Positions 35,312 through 44,898 of a DNA stretch of 64,000 nucleotides are shown here, one piece after another. The notes below the pieces were generated by a model that was not told where the DNA came from, made no database searches, and saw only the letters and a program-made list of their open reading frames with translations. Origin of the DNA: Odoribacter sp. AF15-53 (GTDB lineage Bacteria > Bacteroidota > Bacteroidia > Bacteroidales > Marinifilaceae); the NCBI RefSeq assembly GCF_003479425.1, contig NZ_QUHC01000006.1, positions 212,743-276,742 of the forward strand, in the 5' to 3' direction. The translations under genes and the position numbers were made by a program. The number at the start of each line of letters is the position of its first letter. Position 1 is the first letter of the stretch.

Positions 35312-35824
35312 TTAGTTATTATTAATTAATTTCCTCAATTCATCCCAACGGGGATCAATCTTATCATTTTCTTCCATCGTCAACTCTTCCAGTACATGTT
35401 CCATCTCCTCGTTACATTCTCCCTCCGGGTGAACCACGCGAAGCGGGTAATTCAACATGTAAACTTCGTATAGCGGCTCGCTCAAGTCAAGATAATCCTC
35501 GTCTTGTGCCAAGACAATAAAATCATCATCATTCCCCTCTTCCCGCTCCCCGTACTTCACGTACAGGTTCATCTCCCCACCAATTGGCAAATCCAATTCT
35601 TCCAGACAGCGATCGCAAATAGCTTTCACTATCCCCTCGATCTTCATCCGCACCTCCATCAGCAAGGATGATTTCACGATATCCACTTTCGCGTTTACCT
35701 TCCCTTTCGTTCCTGTTGTCGCTTCAAAACAGCCAAAAAAACTGTCATCCATAACAAACTCGAAAGAGTGAACGCCTTCCCCTAAGCCCCTGTGAGCTAT
35801 CTTATATTCTTTCAATCTGTCCAC
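35312..35824 (-). CDS. DUF177 / YceD-family protein
   Basis: YceD-family proteins are linked to 23S rRNA handling and are nearly always next to rpmF. The C-terminal part has the conserved C-x2-C (ICDRCLEELDLPI) followed by an acidic stretch and LSEPLYEVYMLNYPLRVVH. No ATG fits: the long frame back to 36019 crosses a perfect -7 element (TACATTTG at 35847-35854, minus strand). A GTG at 35824 gives MDRLKEYKIAHRGLGEGVHSFEF, the normal family N-terminus, and 170 residues. I therefore choose the GTG start. Confidence 0.88.
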   Translation of the reverse strand: MDRLKEYKIAHRGLGEGVHSFEFVMDDSFFGCFEATTGTKGKVNAKVDIVKSSLLMEVRMKIEGIVKAICDRCLEELDLPIGGEMNLYVKYGEREEGNDDDFIVLAQDEDYLDLSEPLYEVYMLNYPLRVVHPEGECNEEMEHVLEELTMEENDKIDPRWDELRKLINNN

Positions 35825-35846
35825 TAGTCTTGACGTAAAACGGGGG

Positions 35847-35854
35847 CAAATGTA
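35847..35854 (-). promoter_or_regulatory. -7 element of the DUF177-rpmF-fabH operon
   Basis: On the minus strand TACATTTG, with TTTG 23 bases further upstream (35878-35881). The transcript would start about 15 bases before the GTG codon, which decides the start of DUF177. Confidence 0.6.
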
Positions 35855-36336
35855 CAAAAAAAAATAATACTCGCTACCAAATACACCAGTTTTTTCTAAA
35901 ATCCATCCCTCCTTACCCGAAGACTCTCCCCTCACGATTAATTTTTCGTGCTTTCTACCATTTCTTTGCCCTTGCTCGCTTTGCCCTCCGCATGTCTCAC
36001 GCTTACATCCTGCCGTCACCCCGTCGTTTAAACACCGTTATATTACCCTTGTATAGAACGAAAAGATAAGAAAGCTATAACACAGACTTAACGAAGAGAT
36101 GTAAGCGTTTGTAAGGAGTAGCACAACCTTTGCCGGGAACATCATACATCTCCCCTACAATAAACTTCATCTTGAATAAAGCATCCATTAAAATCATATC
36201 TTCTTTACACTAACTTCTATCTATCTCCCATCAACCTTCTATCAGGATGGTAAAAAAATCCCAAGAAGATAATGCCCCCGTTACTAAAGACGACATGAAT
36301 GTCTCCTGAAGAAAGGCGCACTCGTCAAAGAGCGTG
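35855..36336. other. Long intergenic region, no gene recognised
   Basis: This stretch between DUF177 and rsgA holds only short frames. One ATG frame at 36247-36309 (20 codons, starting MVKKSQEDNAP) and a protein-like reading in the next frame up to the rsgA end hint at a decayed gene, but nothing is recognisable. No tRNA, terminator hairpin or repeat is seen. Confidence 0.4.
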
Positions 36337-37260
36337 TCATCCCTTGCGATACTTCTCTTCCCCTTCCTCGAACATGCTCACGTAACTGAAATATCGACTT
36401 TCACTGATCTCCCCGTTTTCAACAGCCTCCAACACGGCACACCCCGGCTCGTGGATATGCGTGCAGTTATAATATTTACAATCCGTGGCACGTTTGAATA
36501 TCTCCGGGAAATAATGAGAAATCTCATTTTTTTCCATGTGTATTAACCCGAATGCCCGAATACCTGGAGTATCCACGATATAACCTCCAAAACTCAGCGG
36601 GAACATCTCGGCAAAAGTAGTTGTATGTTTCCCCGTATCATGCGACTCGGATATTTCAGCCACCTTCAAGTCTAAACCGGGTTCCACGCGGTTGACCAAA
36701 GAAGACTTCCCCACACCCGACAAGCCGGAAAACACGGTAATCTTATCCTTCATAGCAGCCACGACATCTTCAATTCCCTCGCCAGTCAAGGAGGAAACAT
36801 GAAGACACTCGTATCCCGCCTGCATATACACCTGAGTCAAGGCTCCCAGCATCAATAAATCATCTTCCCCGTACAAATCAATCTTATTAAACACAAGTAC
36901 CGCCGGAATACGATAAGCCTCCACCGAAGCCAGGAAACGATCAATAAAAACAGTTGAGGTCACCGGATGATTCACCGTCACGACCAACATCGCCTGATCC
37001 ACGTTCGCAGCAATGATATGCGCCTCCTTCGACAAATTGGTCGATTTTCGGATAATATAATTTTTCCGGTCCATGATCTGGCTGATCACGCCCCCTTCCG
37101 CTCCCGCTTCAATCTCCACGACATCCCCGACAGCCACGGGATTGGTCGTCTTGATCCCTTTCATCCTAAACTTTCCTTTAATCCGACACTCAACCTGTTC
37201 CCCCGATTCAAGGCGAACAGAATACCAACTCCCGGTAGATTTCACGACGGTACCCCTCAT
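36337..37260 (-). CDS. rsgA: Ribosome small subunit-dependent GTPase A
   Basis: Late-stage 30S assembly GTPase. The N-terminal OB domain (about 1-75) is followed by a circularly permuted GTPase: NKID comes before the P-loop GLSGVGKSS, and DTPGIRAFGL follows. The C-terminal zinc site is seen in DCKYYNCTHIHEPGCAV. At 307 residues it is complete. It diverges from rdgB; a weak -7-like element lies at 37282-37289 on the minus strand. Confidence 0.96.
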   Translation of the reverse strand: MRGTVVKSTGSWYSVRLESGEQVECRIKGKFRMKGIKTTNPVAVGDVVEIEAGAEGGVISQIMDRKNYIIRKSTNLSKEAHIIAANVDQAMLVVTVNHPVTSTVFIDRFLASVEAYRIPAVLVFNKIDLYGEDDLLMLGALTQVYMQAGYECLHVSSLTGEGIEDVVAAMKDKITVFSGLSGVGKSSLVNRVEPGLDLKVAEISESHDTGKHTTTFAEMFPLSFGGYIVDTPGIRAFGLIHMEKNEISHYFPEIFKRATDCKYYNCTHIHEPGCAVLEAVENGEISESRYFSYVSMFEEGEEKYRKG

Positions 37261-37365
37261 GTGATTTACGATTTAATGATCCAAAGATTCAATGATTATT
37301 ATCGCTTTTCTATTTTTTAGCTTTTAGTTTTTAGCTTCTAACGTGGCAAAGATAATCTATTTCAT

Positions 37366-37373
37366 TAATTTTG
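37366..37373 (+). promoter_or_regulatory. -7 element of rdgB-recO
   Basis: TAATTTTG matches TAnnTTTG, 31 bases before the rdgB start. Confidence 0.4.
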
Positions 37374-37404
37374 TCCTATCAGTAATTCATGAATTTAAAA
37401 GAAG

Positions 37405-37980
37405 ATGAAATTAGTTTTTGCAACCAACAATGCCCATAAACTAGAAGAAATTCAAGAGATGCTCGGATCTCAACACGAAATAGTGTCGTTAAAAGATATT
37501 CAATGCCATGAAGATATTCCCGAAGAACAGAACTCTCTGGAAGGAAATGCCCTCCAAAAGGCCCGATACATCCATGACAAATACGGCCTCGATTGTTTCG
37601 CGGATGATACCGGATTAGAAATTAAAGCCTTGAACAACGCACCCGGGGTTTACTCTGCCCGATATGCGGGCAACACTCATGACTCGGAAGCGAACATGAA
37701 AAAAGTACTGCAAAACATGCAGAACATTACTGAACGCCGAGCTCGTTTCAGAACGGTTATCGCCTTAATTCTAGGAGATAAAGAATATTTATTCGAAGGA
37801 ATTGTAAACGGGGAAATCCTGACCTCGAAACACGGTCACGAAGGATTTGGCTACGATCCCATATTCCGCCCCGCCGGCTTTCAGGAAAGTTTTGCCGAGA
37901 TGCCCCTCCACGAAAAAAACGAAATCAGTCACCGGGGACAGGCCGTTCGAAAATTATGCCAATTTCTGAACTCGCTATAA
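37405..37980 (+). CDS. rdgB: XTP/dITP diphosphatase (Ham1/RdgB)
   Basis: It cleans the nucleotide pool by hydrolysing dITP, XTP and ITP to monophosphates. The start [19 protein letters not shown], the FADDTGLEI motif, [11 protein letters not shown], and GFGYDPIF with a late HRGQA are all family marks. The 191 residues are standard. recO follows after 8 bases, so the two nucleic-acid maintenance genes form an operon. Confidence 0.96.
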   Translation: MKLVFATNNAHKLEEIQEMLGSQHEIVSLKDIQCHEDIPEEQNSLEGNALQKARYIHDKYGLDCFADDTGLEIKALNNAPGVYSARYAGNTHDSEANMKKVLQNMQNITERRARFRTVIALILGDKEYLFEGIVNGEILTSKHGHEGFGYDPIFRPAGFQESFAEMPLHEKNEISHRGQAVRKLCQFLNSL

Positions 37981-37988
37981 AATAAAAC

Positions 37989-38705
37989 ATGCACACCATC
38001 AAGGCCATCATATTAAAAAGCATCCCCCACTCCGAGCAACAGCAAATCCTGCACGTGTACTCGGAAGAAAGAGGTTACATGCAAATGATCACTCCCATGG
38101 CCTTGTTCAAACGCAAAAGCAACGCATCGGCCCAATGCATGCAAATCGTGGAGATCGAATTTATTCCTAACGAGAGAGGAGGACTCCACAAACTGAAATC
38201 GTTCTCCCCGCTCGTGAATACCCCCGCGATCTATTTTGATGTTTACAAAATGAATATCGCCCTCTTATGGGGAGAAATTTTAAACCTCGTTTTGCGAGAC
38301 TCCGACCCGAATCCGGATTTATACGAATACATCAAAAATTCCGTGGAATACTTGAATATTTCCCAGGACGATATTGCCAATTTCAATTTACTATTTCTAT
38401 TCCGACTGGGCAAACTACTTGGGTTCAGCATAGACAACAGCACCTACCGCCCCGACCACGTGTTCAACATCAACGACGGTTGTTTTTACCCGACAGGTTC
38501 CCCGAATAGCTACCATACCGGCCCGCACTCTGCCAAAGCAATCCACGCACTTTGTACCTGTCAACTCCAAGAATTGAAAAACATTCCTCTCAACCAGCAA
38601 GGTCGAAAAATCTTACTCGACATTGTTCTCCTTTTTCTTGGCTTTCATTTAAATATCGACTTCAACACGAAAAGTATTCGTGTCATTCGTGAAATTTTTT
38701 CTTGA
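37989..38705 (+). CDS. recO: DNA repair protein RecO
   Basis: It helps RecR load RecA onto gapped DNA in recombinational repair. The N-terminal OB fold (KAIILKSIPHSEQQQILHVYSEERG) and the helical domain with LLFLFRLGKLLGF are as in Bacteroidota RecO proteins. The cysteine pairs of some zinc-binding RecO proteins are not evident. The length of 238 residues is normal for the phylum. It is probably translated from the rdgB transcript. Confidence 0.93.
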   Translation: MHTIKAIILKSIPHSEQQQILHVYSEERGYMQMITPMALFKRKSNASAQCMQIVEIEFIPNERGGLHKLKSFSPLVNTPAIYFDVYKMNIALLWGEILNLVLRDSDPNPDLYEYIKNSVEYLNISQDDIANFNLLFLFRLGKLLGFSIDNSTYRPDHVFNINDGCFYPTGSPNSYHTGPHSAKAIHALCTCQLQELKNIPLNQQGRKILLDIVLLFLGFHLNIDFNTKSIRVIREIFS

Positions 38706-39039
38706 CGCCAGACAACTTCCCGTCGACAAAATTTCCATATTTGTAGATATTCTCCCACCTTTTACCGAAACGAATTGCATAACATCAATTCATATCGTAT
38801 ATTTACACAAGTAAACCATATTATAAAAATATCTATTTCATCATGAAAATTTGTTGGAAATATTTTGCCCGAAGTGACACAAAACAGCATATCAAAGGCG
38901 GTATATGTTAATATTTTGTTAAAACAATAAACCTTTTTAAGCAAAAAGTGTCTCATACAGAGAATGACATTTCACATTTTATTAACATATATTCCGGCTT
39001 ATTATGTATAGATTTAGACCAACCTAAAATACCAACGTT
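38706..39039. other. Intergenic region upstream of the RND-ABC cluster
   Basis: AT-rich 334-base stretch that must hold the promoter of the eight-gene export cluster. Candidate -7 elements with one mismatch are CATATTTG near 38738, TATATTTA near 38799 and TAGATTTA at 39009-39016; none has a convincing -33 partner. No hairpin terminator for recO and no regulator gene are seen. Confidence 0.35.
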
Positions 39040-39969
39040 ATGCGTATTAAAATTGCAAATCTAAACAAAGTCTACCCGGGAGGTAAAAAAGCCTTAAAAG
39101 ACTTGAATTTAGAAATCGAACCGGGAATGTTCGGACTGTTAGGACCGAATGGAGCAGGGAAAACGTCTCTGATGAGAATCATGACGCTTCTGCAAAGTTG
39201 CACATCAGGGACCATCTATTTCGATGACTATGACATCGCTAAGGACCGGAAAGCCATTCGTTCCCTATTAGGCTATCTGCCACAGGATTTCCGTTTCTTC
39301 GAGAAATTGAAAACGTGGGAATTCCTGGATTACGGGGCCGGACTTGCCGGAATAAAAGGCAAACAACACCGGGGCGAAGTTGTAGACGAAATGCTGCGCA
39401 AAGTAGGATTGTTTGAAGTACGCGACCGTTGGGCCAACCGCCTTTCCGGTGGTATGAAACGAAGACTCGGAATTGCTCAGGCAATCATTGGCAACCCGAA
39501 AGTCATCATCGTGGACGAGCCGACAACCGGACTAGACCCGGAAGAAAGAATCCGGTTCCGTAACATCCTGTCCGACATCAGCGACAAGGACACGATCATC
39601 ATCCTTTCAACCCATATCGTGGGTGATATTTCCAGCACCTGTAAAAAATTAGCCTTGCTGAACCGGGGTGAATTAAAGTTCGAAGGTTCTCCGGACGAAA
39701 TGATCAATCTGGCCCGCGGCAAAGTATGGGAAATATTCGTGACCGACCTGGAATACGAAGAAATTAAAGATAAATACCCGATTATTTCAACCATCCCGAC
39801 GGACGGCGGCATGGAGATTCAAGTCGTGGCCGACGCTATCGAGGGCTACTCGAACAAGGCCATCGAACCCAATCTCGAACACGCTTATGTTTATTACATG
39901 GACTACTTGTTGAAAGACAAAATGAACATGCAGGTTGAAGCAATCAAAGAAAACGAACTGTTCAAGTAA
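39040..39969 (+). CDS. ABC transporter ATP-binding protein
   Basis: A complete ABC ATPase: Walker A GPNGAGKT at residues 35-42, Q-loop YLPQDF, signature LSGGMKRRLGIAQ, Walker B VIIVDEPTTGLDP and switch His in LSTHIVGD. About 80 residues follow as a regulatory tail. It belongs to the ABC-2 (drug/polysaccharide/antimicrobial) type and probably drives the permease encoded 20 bases downstream. It is clearly paralogous to the ATPase domain at the end of the RND-ABC fusion in the same cluster (GLLGPNGAGKT, LMRI, GYLPQ-F and WEFL match in order), so the cluster contains a duplicated ATPase. It is the first gene of the cluster. Confidence 0.93.
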   Translation: MRIKIANLNKVYPGGKKALKDLNLEIEPGMFGLLGPNGAGKTSLMRIMTLLQSCTSGTIYFDDYDIAKDRKAIRSLLGYLPQDFRFFEKLKTWEFLDYGAGLAGIKGKQHRGEVVDEMLRKVGLFEVRDRWANRLSGGMKRRLGIAQAIIGNPKVIIVDEPTTGLDPEERIRFRNILSDISDKDTIIILSTHIVGDISSTCKKLALLNRGELKFEGSPDEMINLARGKVWEIFVTDLEYEEIKDKYPIISTIPTDGGMEIQVVADAIEGYSNKAIEPNLEHAYVYYMDYLLKDKMNMQVEAIKENELFK

Positions 39970-39989
39970 TATTTTAGAATAAATCAGCG

Positions 39990-42900
39990 ATGAACGTACA
40001 CAACATCAGCACAATATCGAGATATGAATCCAAACTTCTACGCAGAAGTTGGCTATTTCGCATATTTGCTATTTTATCCCTTTTAATCATTGTATTTTTT
40101 CATTTGGGCACCCAGTCAACCCTCGGGTGGTACCAATGGATCATGACAGCTATGCCATCTTCCATCCCGTTTGTCAACATTTATCTTTTCAATATCGCAC
40201 AATCCATTATCGCCATATTTCTGGCGGGAAGCTTTTTGAAAAGAGACAAGAAACTGGATACCGCCGAGGTAATCTACGTGCGCCCGATGAGTAATGCCGA
40301 TTACATTGTCGGCAAAACCTGGGGTATTATAAAGGTTTTCGTGTCATTAAACATCATCACTTTAATCATCGCTGGTTTTATTCACGTGTTTTCTAGTGAA
40401 TCCCCGTTCACTTTATTCCCCTATTTTTTCTACTTGCTCACGTTATCAATCCCATCACTCATATTCGTGCTCGGGCTATCGTTCGTGATCATGAGTTTCA
40501 TTCGTAACCAAGCAGTCACGTTCGTGATCATGCTGGGCTTCATCGTGGTTACGTTATCTTATTTCGGGAACACGGAACACGGGGCTTTCGACTTTTTCGC
40601 CCTCACCGTGCCGAATATGTTCTCGGATGTACTCGGACACACGAATTTATACCCTTACCTGCTCCAACGGTTGACTTACTTATTTTTAGGTTTGGGATTG
40701 CTCTCTTTCACGATCGCACTCGTAAATCGTCTGCCTTTACATCCCAAGAAAAACATCCTGTTGAACGCCTTAGGATGTATCATTCTTCTTATCGGGATGG
40801 GATGCGGATTCTCGTATATCGCCCGTTTCAACCATATTAACAGCCAGCGGACACTCTACTCTGAAAGGTATAAAAAATACAACAATCTCGACAAAGTCCA
40901 TTTGCTTGATCAGGAAATCATATTCTCCCAGAATAGCAAAAACATTACTGTAAACTCCCGTTTAAAAATACAAAACCGGAATCACCGGGAAATCAACAAG
41001 ATTCTATTCTATCTTAACCCCTCTCTTAAAGTTGAAAAATTAACCCAAAAGGGAGAAAATATCCCGTACGAAAGAGATGCACAAGTAATTGTCGCCGAAT
41101 ATAAACTTCGCCCGTACGAGACACTGGAAGTGGAACTTACCTATTCGGGGACCATTGACGAAAACATCTGTTATCTCGACATCACGGATGAAGAGTATTA
41201 TGACACGCAAACCGGCAGTAGCGTCTTACGCTTCGGGAAAGCCTACGCTTTCGTGCAGGACAAATACACCCTCCTGACACCGGAATGTTTGTGGTATCCT
41301 ACCACGTTCCCCCCGGTAAATCCGGAAGCCCCCTACAATATCCGGAAAAACTTCTCAAACTACACGTTGAAAGTCGTTCATCCCGACAACCGAACGATCC
41401 TTTCGCAAGGTGCAAGCACCCAAGTCGGAGACACTACCATATTTCAAAATAAAGAACAGTTACCGGGGATCAGTCTGGCCATCGGAGATTACGAGAAAAA
41501 AAGTATCGTGATTGATTCCGTGCAGATTGAATTATATAATTTTAAGGGTCATGATTATTATTCCCAACTTTTTCCTAACATTTCCGACACGTTGAGCGGG
41601 CTCCTCCACGACATCAAGTCTGAATACGAAATGCGGAAAGGACGTAAATACCCGTTCCAGAAATTTATCATGGCAGAAACACCTATTTCTTACACGGGAT
41701 ACGTCAGGAACTGGAAAGGAAACAGCGAGCAATTGCAACCGGAAATCGTATTTTTACCCGAATTCGCCACAACATTACCCAATAGCGATTTCAAGCAAAG
41801 CAAAAAGAGAATGGCCGAGTGGGGACGGCACGACCCGCAAAGAAGTCCGGAAGAAATTGATATTGAAATGAATGTTATCCGAGAATTCGCCCGCCGGGTA
41901 CTCTTATCCGAAGAATCCTACGAGTCGGAAGGTAACACATTTTTGAACCTATTCATGGGACAATGGTCCGGAACTTCCAAACTAAATAAATACGACCTGT
42001 CGTCCATGTACTTCAACTACGCGGGCTCTATTTACTCACAAGATTTCCCGATCATTGACATCGTGATGAACACGTTACTCAAACAGGAAGAAAACGACGA
42101 GAGAAGAAGATTTTTCAGAATGTTCTCAGGAATGGGAGATAATCAACGGGCCGCGGCTTACTTGAATGGCAAAAGTTTCGAACAGGCTGTCCTCGACAAC
42201 ACCCTTTCGACCGAGGTCTTCTATGAAATGATGAAATTAAAAGGCATTTATTTGCGCAATTATATCAATTCTCGCGTTAACTCCGACGAGTTTAAAACCT
42301 TCATGGCGGATTTTACCAAGAAATACCAGTTCCAAGAAGTCAACTTCACTCGCTTAAACAGCGAATTCATTCGGAAGTTCCATTTTAACCTTATGGACTT
42401 CATTCCCACCTGGTACACGATCAACACCACCCCGCGCTTCATCGTGAAAGGAATTGACGCTGATCAGGTTGAAGTGGGAGATTACACGAAATATATCGTC
42501 AAATTCAAGGTATATAACCCGACTAACACGGAAGGTATTCTTTCTGTCAAGCTGGAAGAAGGCGGGGGCATGTTCCCCGGCGGACCGCGGGGAAGACGTG
42601 GAAGAAGCGCACAAATGGAAGATAAACCGGCTAAAAATTATATCATCGAGCCCCGGAAATACAAAGAAATCCGGATTCTAAGTGACGAACGTCCGAGTAG
42701 TCTTTCGATCAACACGAATATCGCACAGAATCTTCCCAGCGACATCGTGCATACTTTTGCCAAGATAACAACTACCTCTTCGGATACGACAACGGGCATA
42801 TTCGACTCGAACGCTCTCCTTTTCGAATTCAACCCGAAAGAAATCACGGTAGACAATGAAGACTCCGGTTTTCGGGTCATCGAATCCAATCAAAAGAATA

Positions 42901-43379
42901 AATTACAATCTTTCTTCAAGAAAGAGGACGAGGATAAATACAAAAATTTAAATCTTTGGTCACCCCCTAGCAAATGGACGGCCACCATCGGAACGAATTA
43001 TTACGGAGACTATATAAATAGTGCCATGTACAAAAAATCGGGCAGTGGAAGCAACAAAGCCGAATGGACAACACAAATTCAGATTCCGGGCTTCTACGAG
43101 GTGTTCGTTTACGCGATAGATTACCCCAGAATGGGATGGTTCCGAATGGGTAGAGGAGAAAATAAAAAATATCAATATTACACGGTGAAACATGATGACG
43201 GTGAAGAGGAAGTATCTGTTGAAACAGGAGGACGAGGCCAACAAGGATGGATCACGTTAGGTTCTTTCTATTTCTCGCCGGGAGAGGCTAAAGTCACGCT
43301 AAGCGACAAAGGCTCCGAACCGAATCAGGTGATCATTGCCGATGCCGTGAAATGGGTATACACGAACAATAACAAATAA
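39990..43379 (+). CDS. ABC-2-like permease with large exported M1-like and golvesin-like regions
   Basis: The first 290 residues are an ABC-2-like membrane domain: about six or seven helices, a cytoplasmic coupling start (SRYESKLLRRSWLFR), then a last helix near 255-280. Residues 300 to about 980 are exported and look like a decayed M1-aminopeptidase-like region: a beta N-domain with LRPYETLEVELTYSG and ECLWYPTTFPPV, but no HExxH zinc site. From about 985 to the end there is a beta-sandwich resembling the golvesin/Xly-type domain (GFYEVFVYAIDYPRMG, WITLGSFYFSPGEAKVTLSD, VIIADAVKWVY). Permeases fused to M1 domains are known in Bacteroidota; this one has lost the catalytic site. The partner ATPase lies just upstream. 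Confidence 0.72.
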   Translation: MNVHNISTISRYESKLLRRSWLFRIFAILSLLIIVFFHLGTQSTLGWYQWIMTAMPSSIPFVNIYLFNIAQSIIAIFLAGSFLKRDKKLDTAEVIYVRPMSNADYIVGKTWGIIKVFVSLNIITLIIAGFIHVFSSESPFTLFPYFFYLLTLSIPSLIFVLGLSFVIMSFIRNQAVTFVIMLGFIVVTLSYFGNTEHGAFDFFALTVPNMFSDVLGHTNLYPYLLQRLTYLFLGLGLLSFTIALVNRLPLHPKKNILLNALGCIILLIGMGCGFSYIARFNHINSQRTLYSERYKKYNNLDKVHLLDQEIIFSQNSKNITVNSRLKIQNRNHREINKILFYLNPSLKVEKLTQKGENIPYERDAQVIVAEYKLRPYETLEVELTYSGTIDENICYLDITDEEYYDTQTGSSVLRFGKAYAFVQDKYTLLTPECLWYPTTFPPVNPEAPYNIRKNFSNYTLKVVHPDNRTILSQGASTQVGDTTIFQNKEQLPGISLAIGDYEKKSIVIDSVQIELYNFKGHDYYSQLFPNISDTLSGLLHDIKSEYEMRKGRKYPFQKFIMAETPISYTGYVRNWKGNSEQLQPEIVFLPEFATTLPNSDFKQSKKRMAEWGRHDPQRSPEEIDIEMNVIREFARRVLLSEESYESEGNTFLNLFMGQWSGTSKLNKYDLSSMYFNYAGSIYSQDFPIIDIVMNTLLKQEENDERRRFFRMFSGMGDNQRAAAYLNGKSFEQAVLDNTLSTEVFYEMMKLKGIYLRNYINSRVNSDEFKTFMADFTKKYQFQEVNFTRLNSEFIRKFHFNLMDFIPTWYTINTTPRFIVKGIDADQVEVGDYTKYIVKFKVYNPTNTEGILSVKLEEGGGMFPGGPRGRRGRSAQMEDKPAKNYIIEPRKYKEIRILSDERPSSLSINTNIAQNLPSDIVHTFAKITTTSSDTTTGIFDSNALLFEFNPKEITVDNEDSGFRVIESNQKNKLQSFFKKEDEDKYKNLNLWSPPSKWTATIGTNYYGDYINSAMYKKSGSGSNKAEWTTQIQIPGFYEVFVYAIDYPRMGWFRMGRGENKKYQYYTVKHDDGEEEVSVETGGRGQQGWITLGSFYFSPGEAKVTLSDKGSEPNQVIIADAVKWVYTNNNK

Positions 43380-43396
43380 AATAACAACAACATATT

Positions 43397-44869
43397 ATGA
43401 AGAAGATCACGTCGATATCGTTGATTATTTCCGGATTCCTCATGCTTTGTTCCGGATCAACGTTCGCTCAGGAAATTTTGACACTGGAAAAAGCTCTGGA
43501 AATCGCTTATCAACAGAGCCCATCCATCATCCAAAGCAAAATGAGCCTTGAACAAAGCGAATTAGCGTTAATACAGCAAAAAGCCTCGCTAAAATCGCAA
43601 TTCAGTCTGAACTTGAGTCCGTTTCAATACACCCGAAGTACCTCGTTCGATAACTATAACACGCAATGGTACACCCGCAAATCTATGAGTTCCGGGCTGG
43701 ATTTCCGAATCAGTCAACCGATAAAATGGACGGACGGAACGCTTACACTCAGTAACTCGTTCAACTGGCAGGATGACGATAATCAATCTTTTGGCGCAAA
43801 AAGTACATCTTTTTCAAACAATCTTAGCCTGAATCTAGAACAACCCATTTTCACGTACAATAAAACAAAAATGCAATTAAAAAGGTTGGAATTCAATCTT
43901 GAAAAAGCAAAAATACAGTACGCCCTAGCTCAATTGAACATCGAGAAAAACGTAACCTCGGCCTTCTACGGGGTCTATCAGGCTTACAAAAGACTCGTTA
44001 CCGCCAGAGAAGCTTTCCAAAGTCAAAAAGAAAACTACGAATTAATCAAGAATAAAGTAGAACAAGGACTTATCGCTCAAGAAGAACTATTTCAGGCGGA
44101 AGTGACCCTTGCCACCAACGAGAATTCTCTCGCCGACACGGAAATGAGCTACGAGAATACCAAAGATCAATTCAAGCAAACACTCGGCTTGCCCCTGGAT
44201 ATAGACATCAGCATTCTCCCCAATATTCAGATTGACCCGGTTCAGGTTGACGTGAATCAAGCCGTGAAATACGCGCTGGATCAGCGAATGGAAATCCGTC
44301 AACAACAAATCGCCATTGAAGAAGGCATATTCAGCTTGATCGAAGCTAAAGATAATAACAAATTCAAAGGTAGCATCTCTGCCAGAGTCGGATTGATGGG
44401 ACAAGGAGACAAATTTAACGGAGCATTCTCCAAACCGGATGACAACGAGACGATCGGGGTTACCTTGACCGTACCTCTTTGGGATTGGGGGGCACGAAAA
44501 GCCAATATCCGAAGCTCGGAATTATCAAATGAAAATACAGAAATTTCTAACGCCGAAGAAAGAAAATCAATCATGCTCGATGTTCGTCAATTGTGCCGGG
44601 AATTACCGAAACTCTTGAGACAAATCGACATCGCAAGGCAAACCGTCTCGAATGCGGAACGCACCTACGATATCAATGTAGAAAAGTATCGCAACGGGGC
44701 TCTCACGGGTATGGAACTGAAGAATCAACAAACCCAGTTGACCGATGCCAAAAATGCTTTAACCGACGCTATCATCTCATACAAATTAAGATTGCTGGAT
44801 CTGAAGATTCAAACCTTATGGGATTTCCAGAATAACAAATCTTATTTACCGGTTGATTTATTGAAATAA
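43397..44869 (+). CDS. TolC-family outer membrane efflux channel
   Basis: A signal peptide (about 1-24, ending TFAQE) and the duplicated long-helix pattern of TolC proteins: LEKALEIAYQQSPSIIQSKMSL at the start, then VKYALDQRMEIRQQQIAIEE at the second repeat, and the WDWGARKANI segment. The 490 residues are normal. It forms the exit duct through the outer membrane for the RND (and perhaps ABC) pumps of the same operon. It lies 17 bases after the ABC permease gene and 29 bases before the adaptor gene. Confidence 0.93.
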   Translation: MKKITSISLIISGFLMLCSGSTFAQEILTLEKALEIAYQQSPSIIQSKMSLEQSELALIQQKASLKSQFSLNLSPFQYTRSTSFDNYNTQWYTRKSMSSGLDFRISQPIKWTDGTLTLSNSFNWQDDDNQSFGAKSTSFSNNLSLNLEQPIFTYNKTKMQLKRLEFNLEKAKIQYALAQLNIEKNVTSAFYGVYQAYKRLVTAREAFQSQKENYELIKNKVEQGLIAQEELFQAEVTLATNENSLADTEMSYENTKDQFKQTLGLPLDIDISILPNIQIDPVQVDVNQAVKYALDQRMEIRQQQIAIEEGIFSLIEAKDNNKFKGSISARVGLMGQGDKFNGAFSKPDDNETIGVTLTVPLWDWGARKANIRSSELSNENTEISNAEERKSIMLDVRQLCRELPKLLRQIDIARQTVSNAERTYDINVEKYRNGALTGMELKNQQTQLTDAKNALTDAIISYKLRLLDLKIQTLWDFQNNKSYLPVDLLK

Positions 44870-44898
44870 TCCGAATAAAAATATAAAACAAAAACGCT

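Noticed and set aside
36247-36309. 20-codon frame beginning MVKKSQEDNAP between DUF177 and rsgA
   Set aside because: Too short and with no match I can name; kept only as a remark on the intergenic region.
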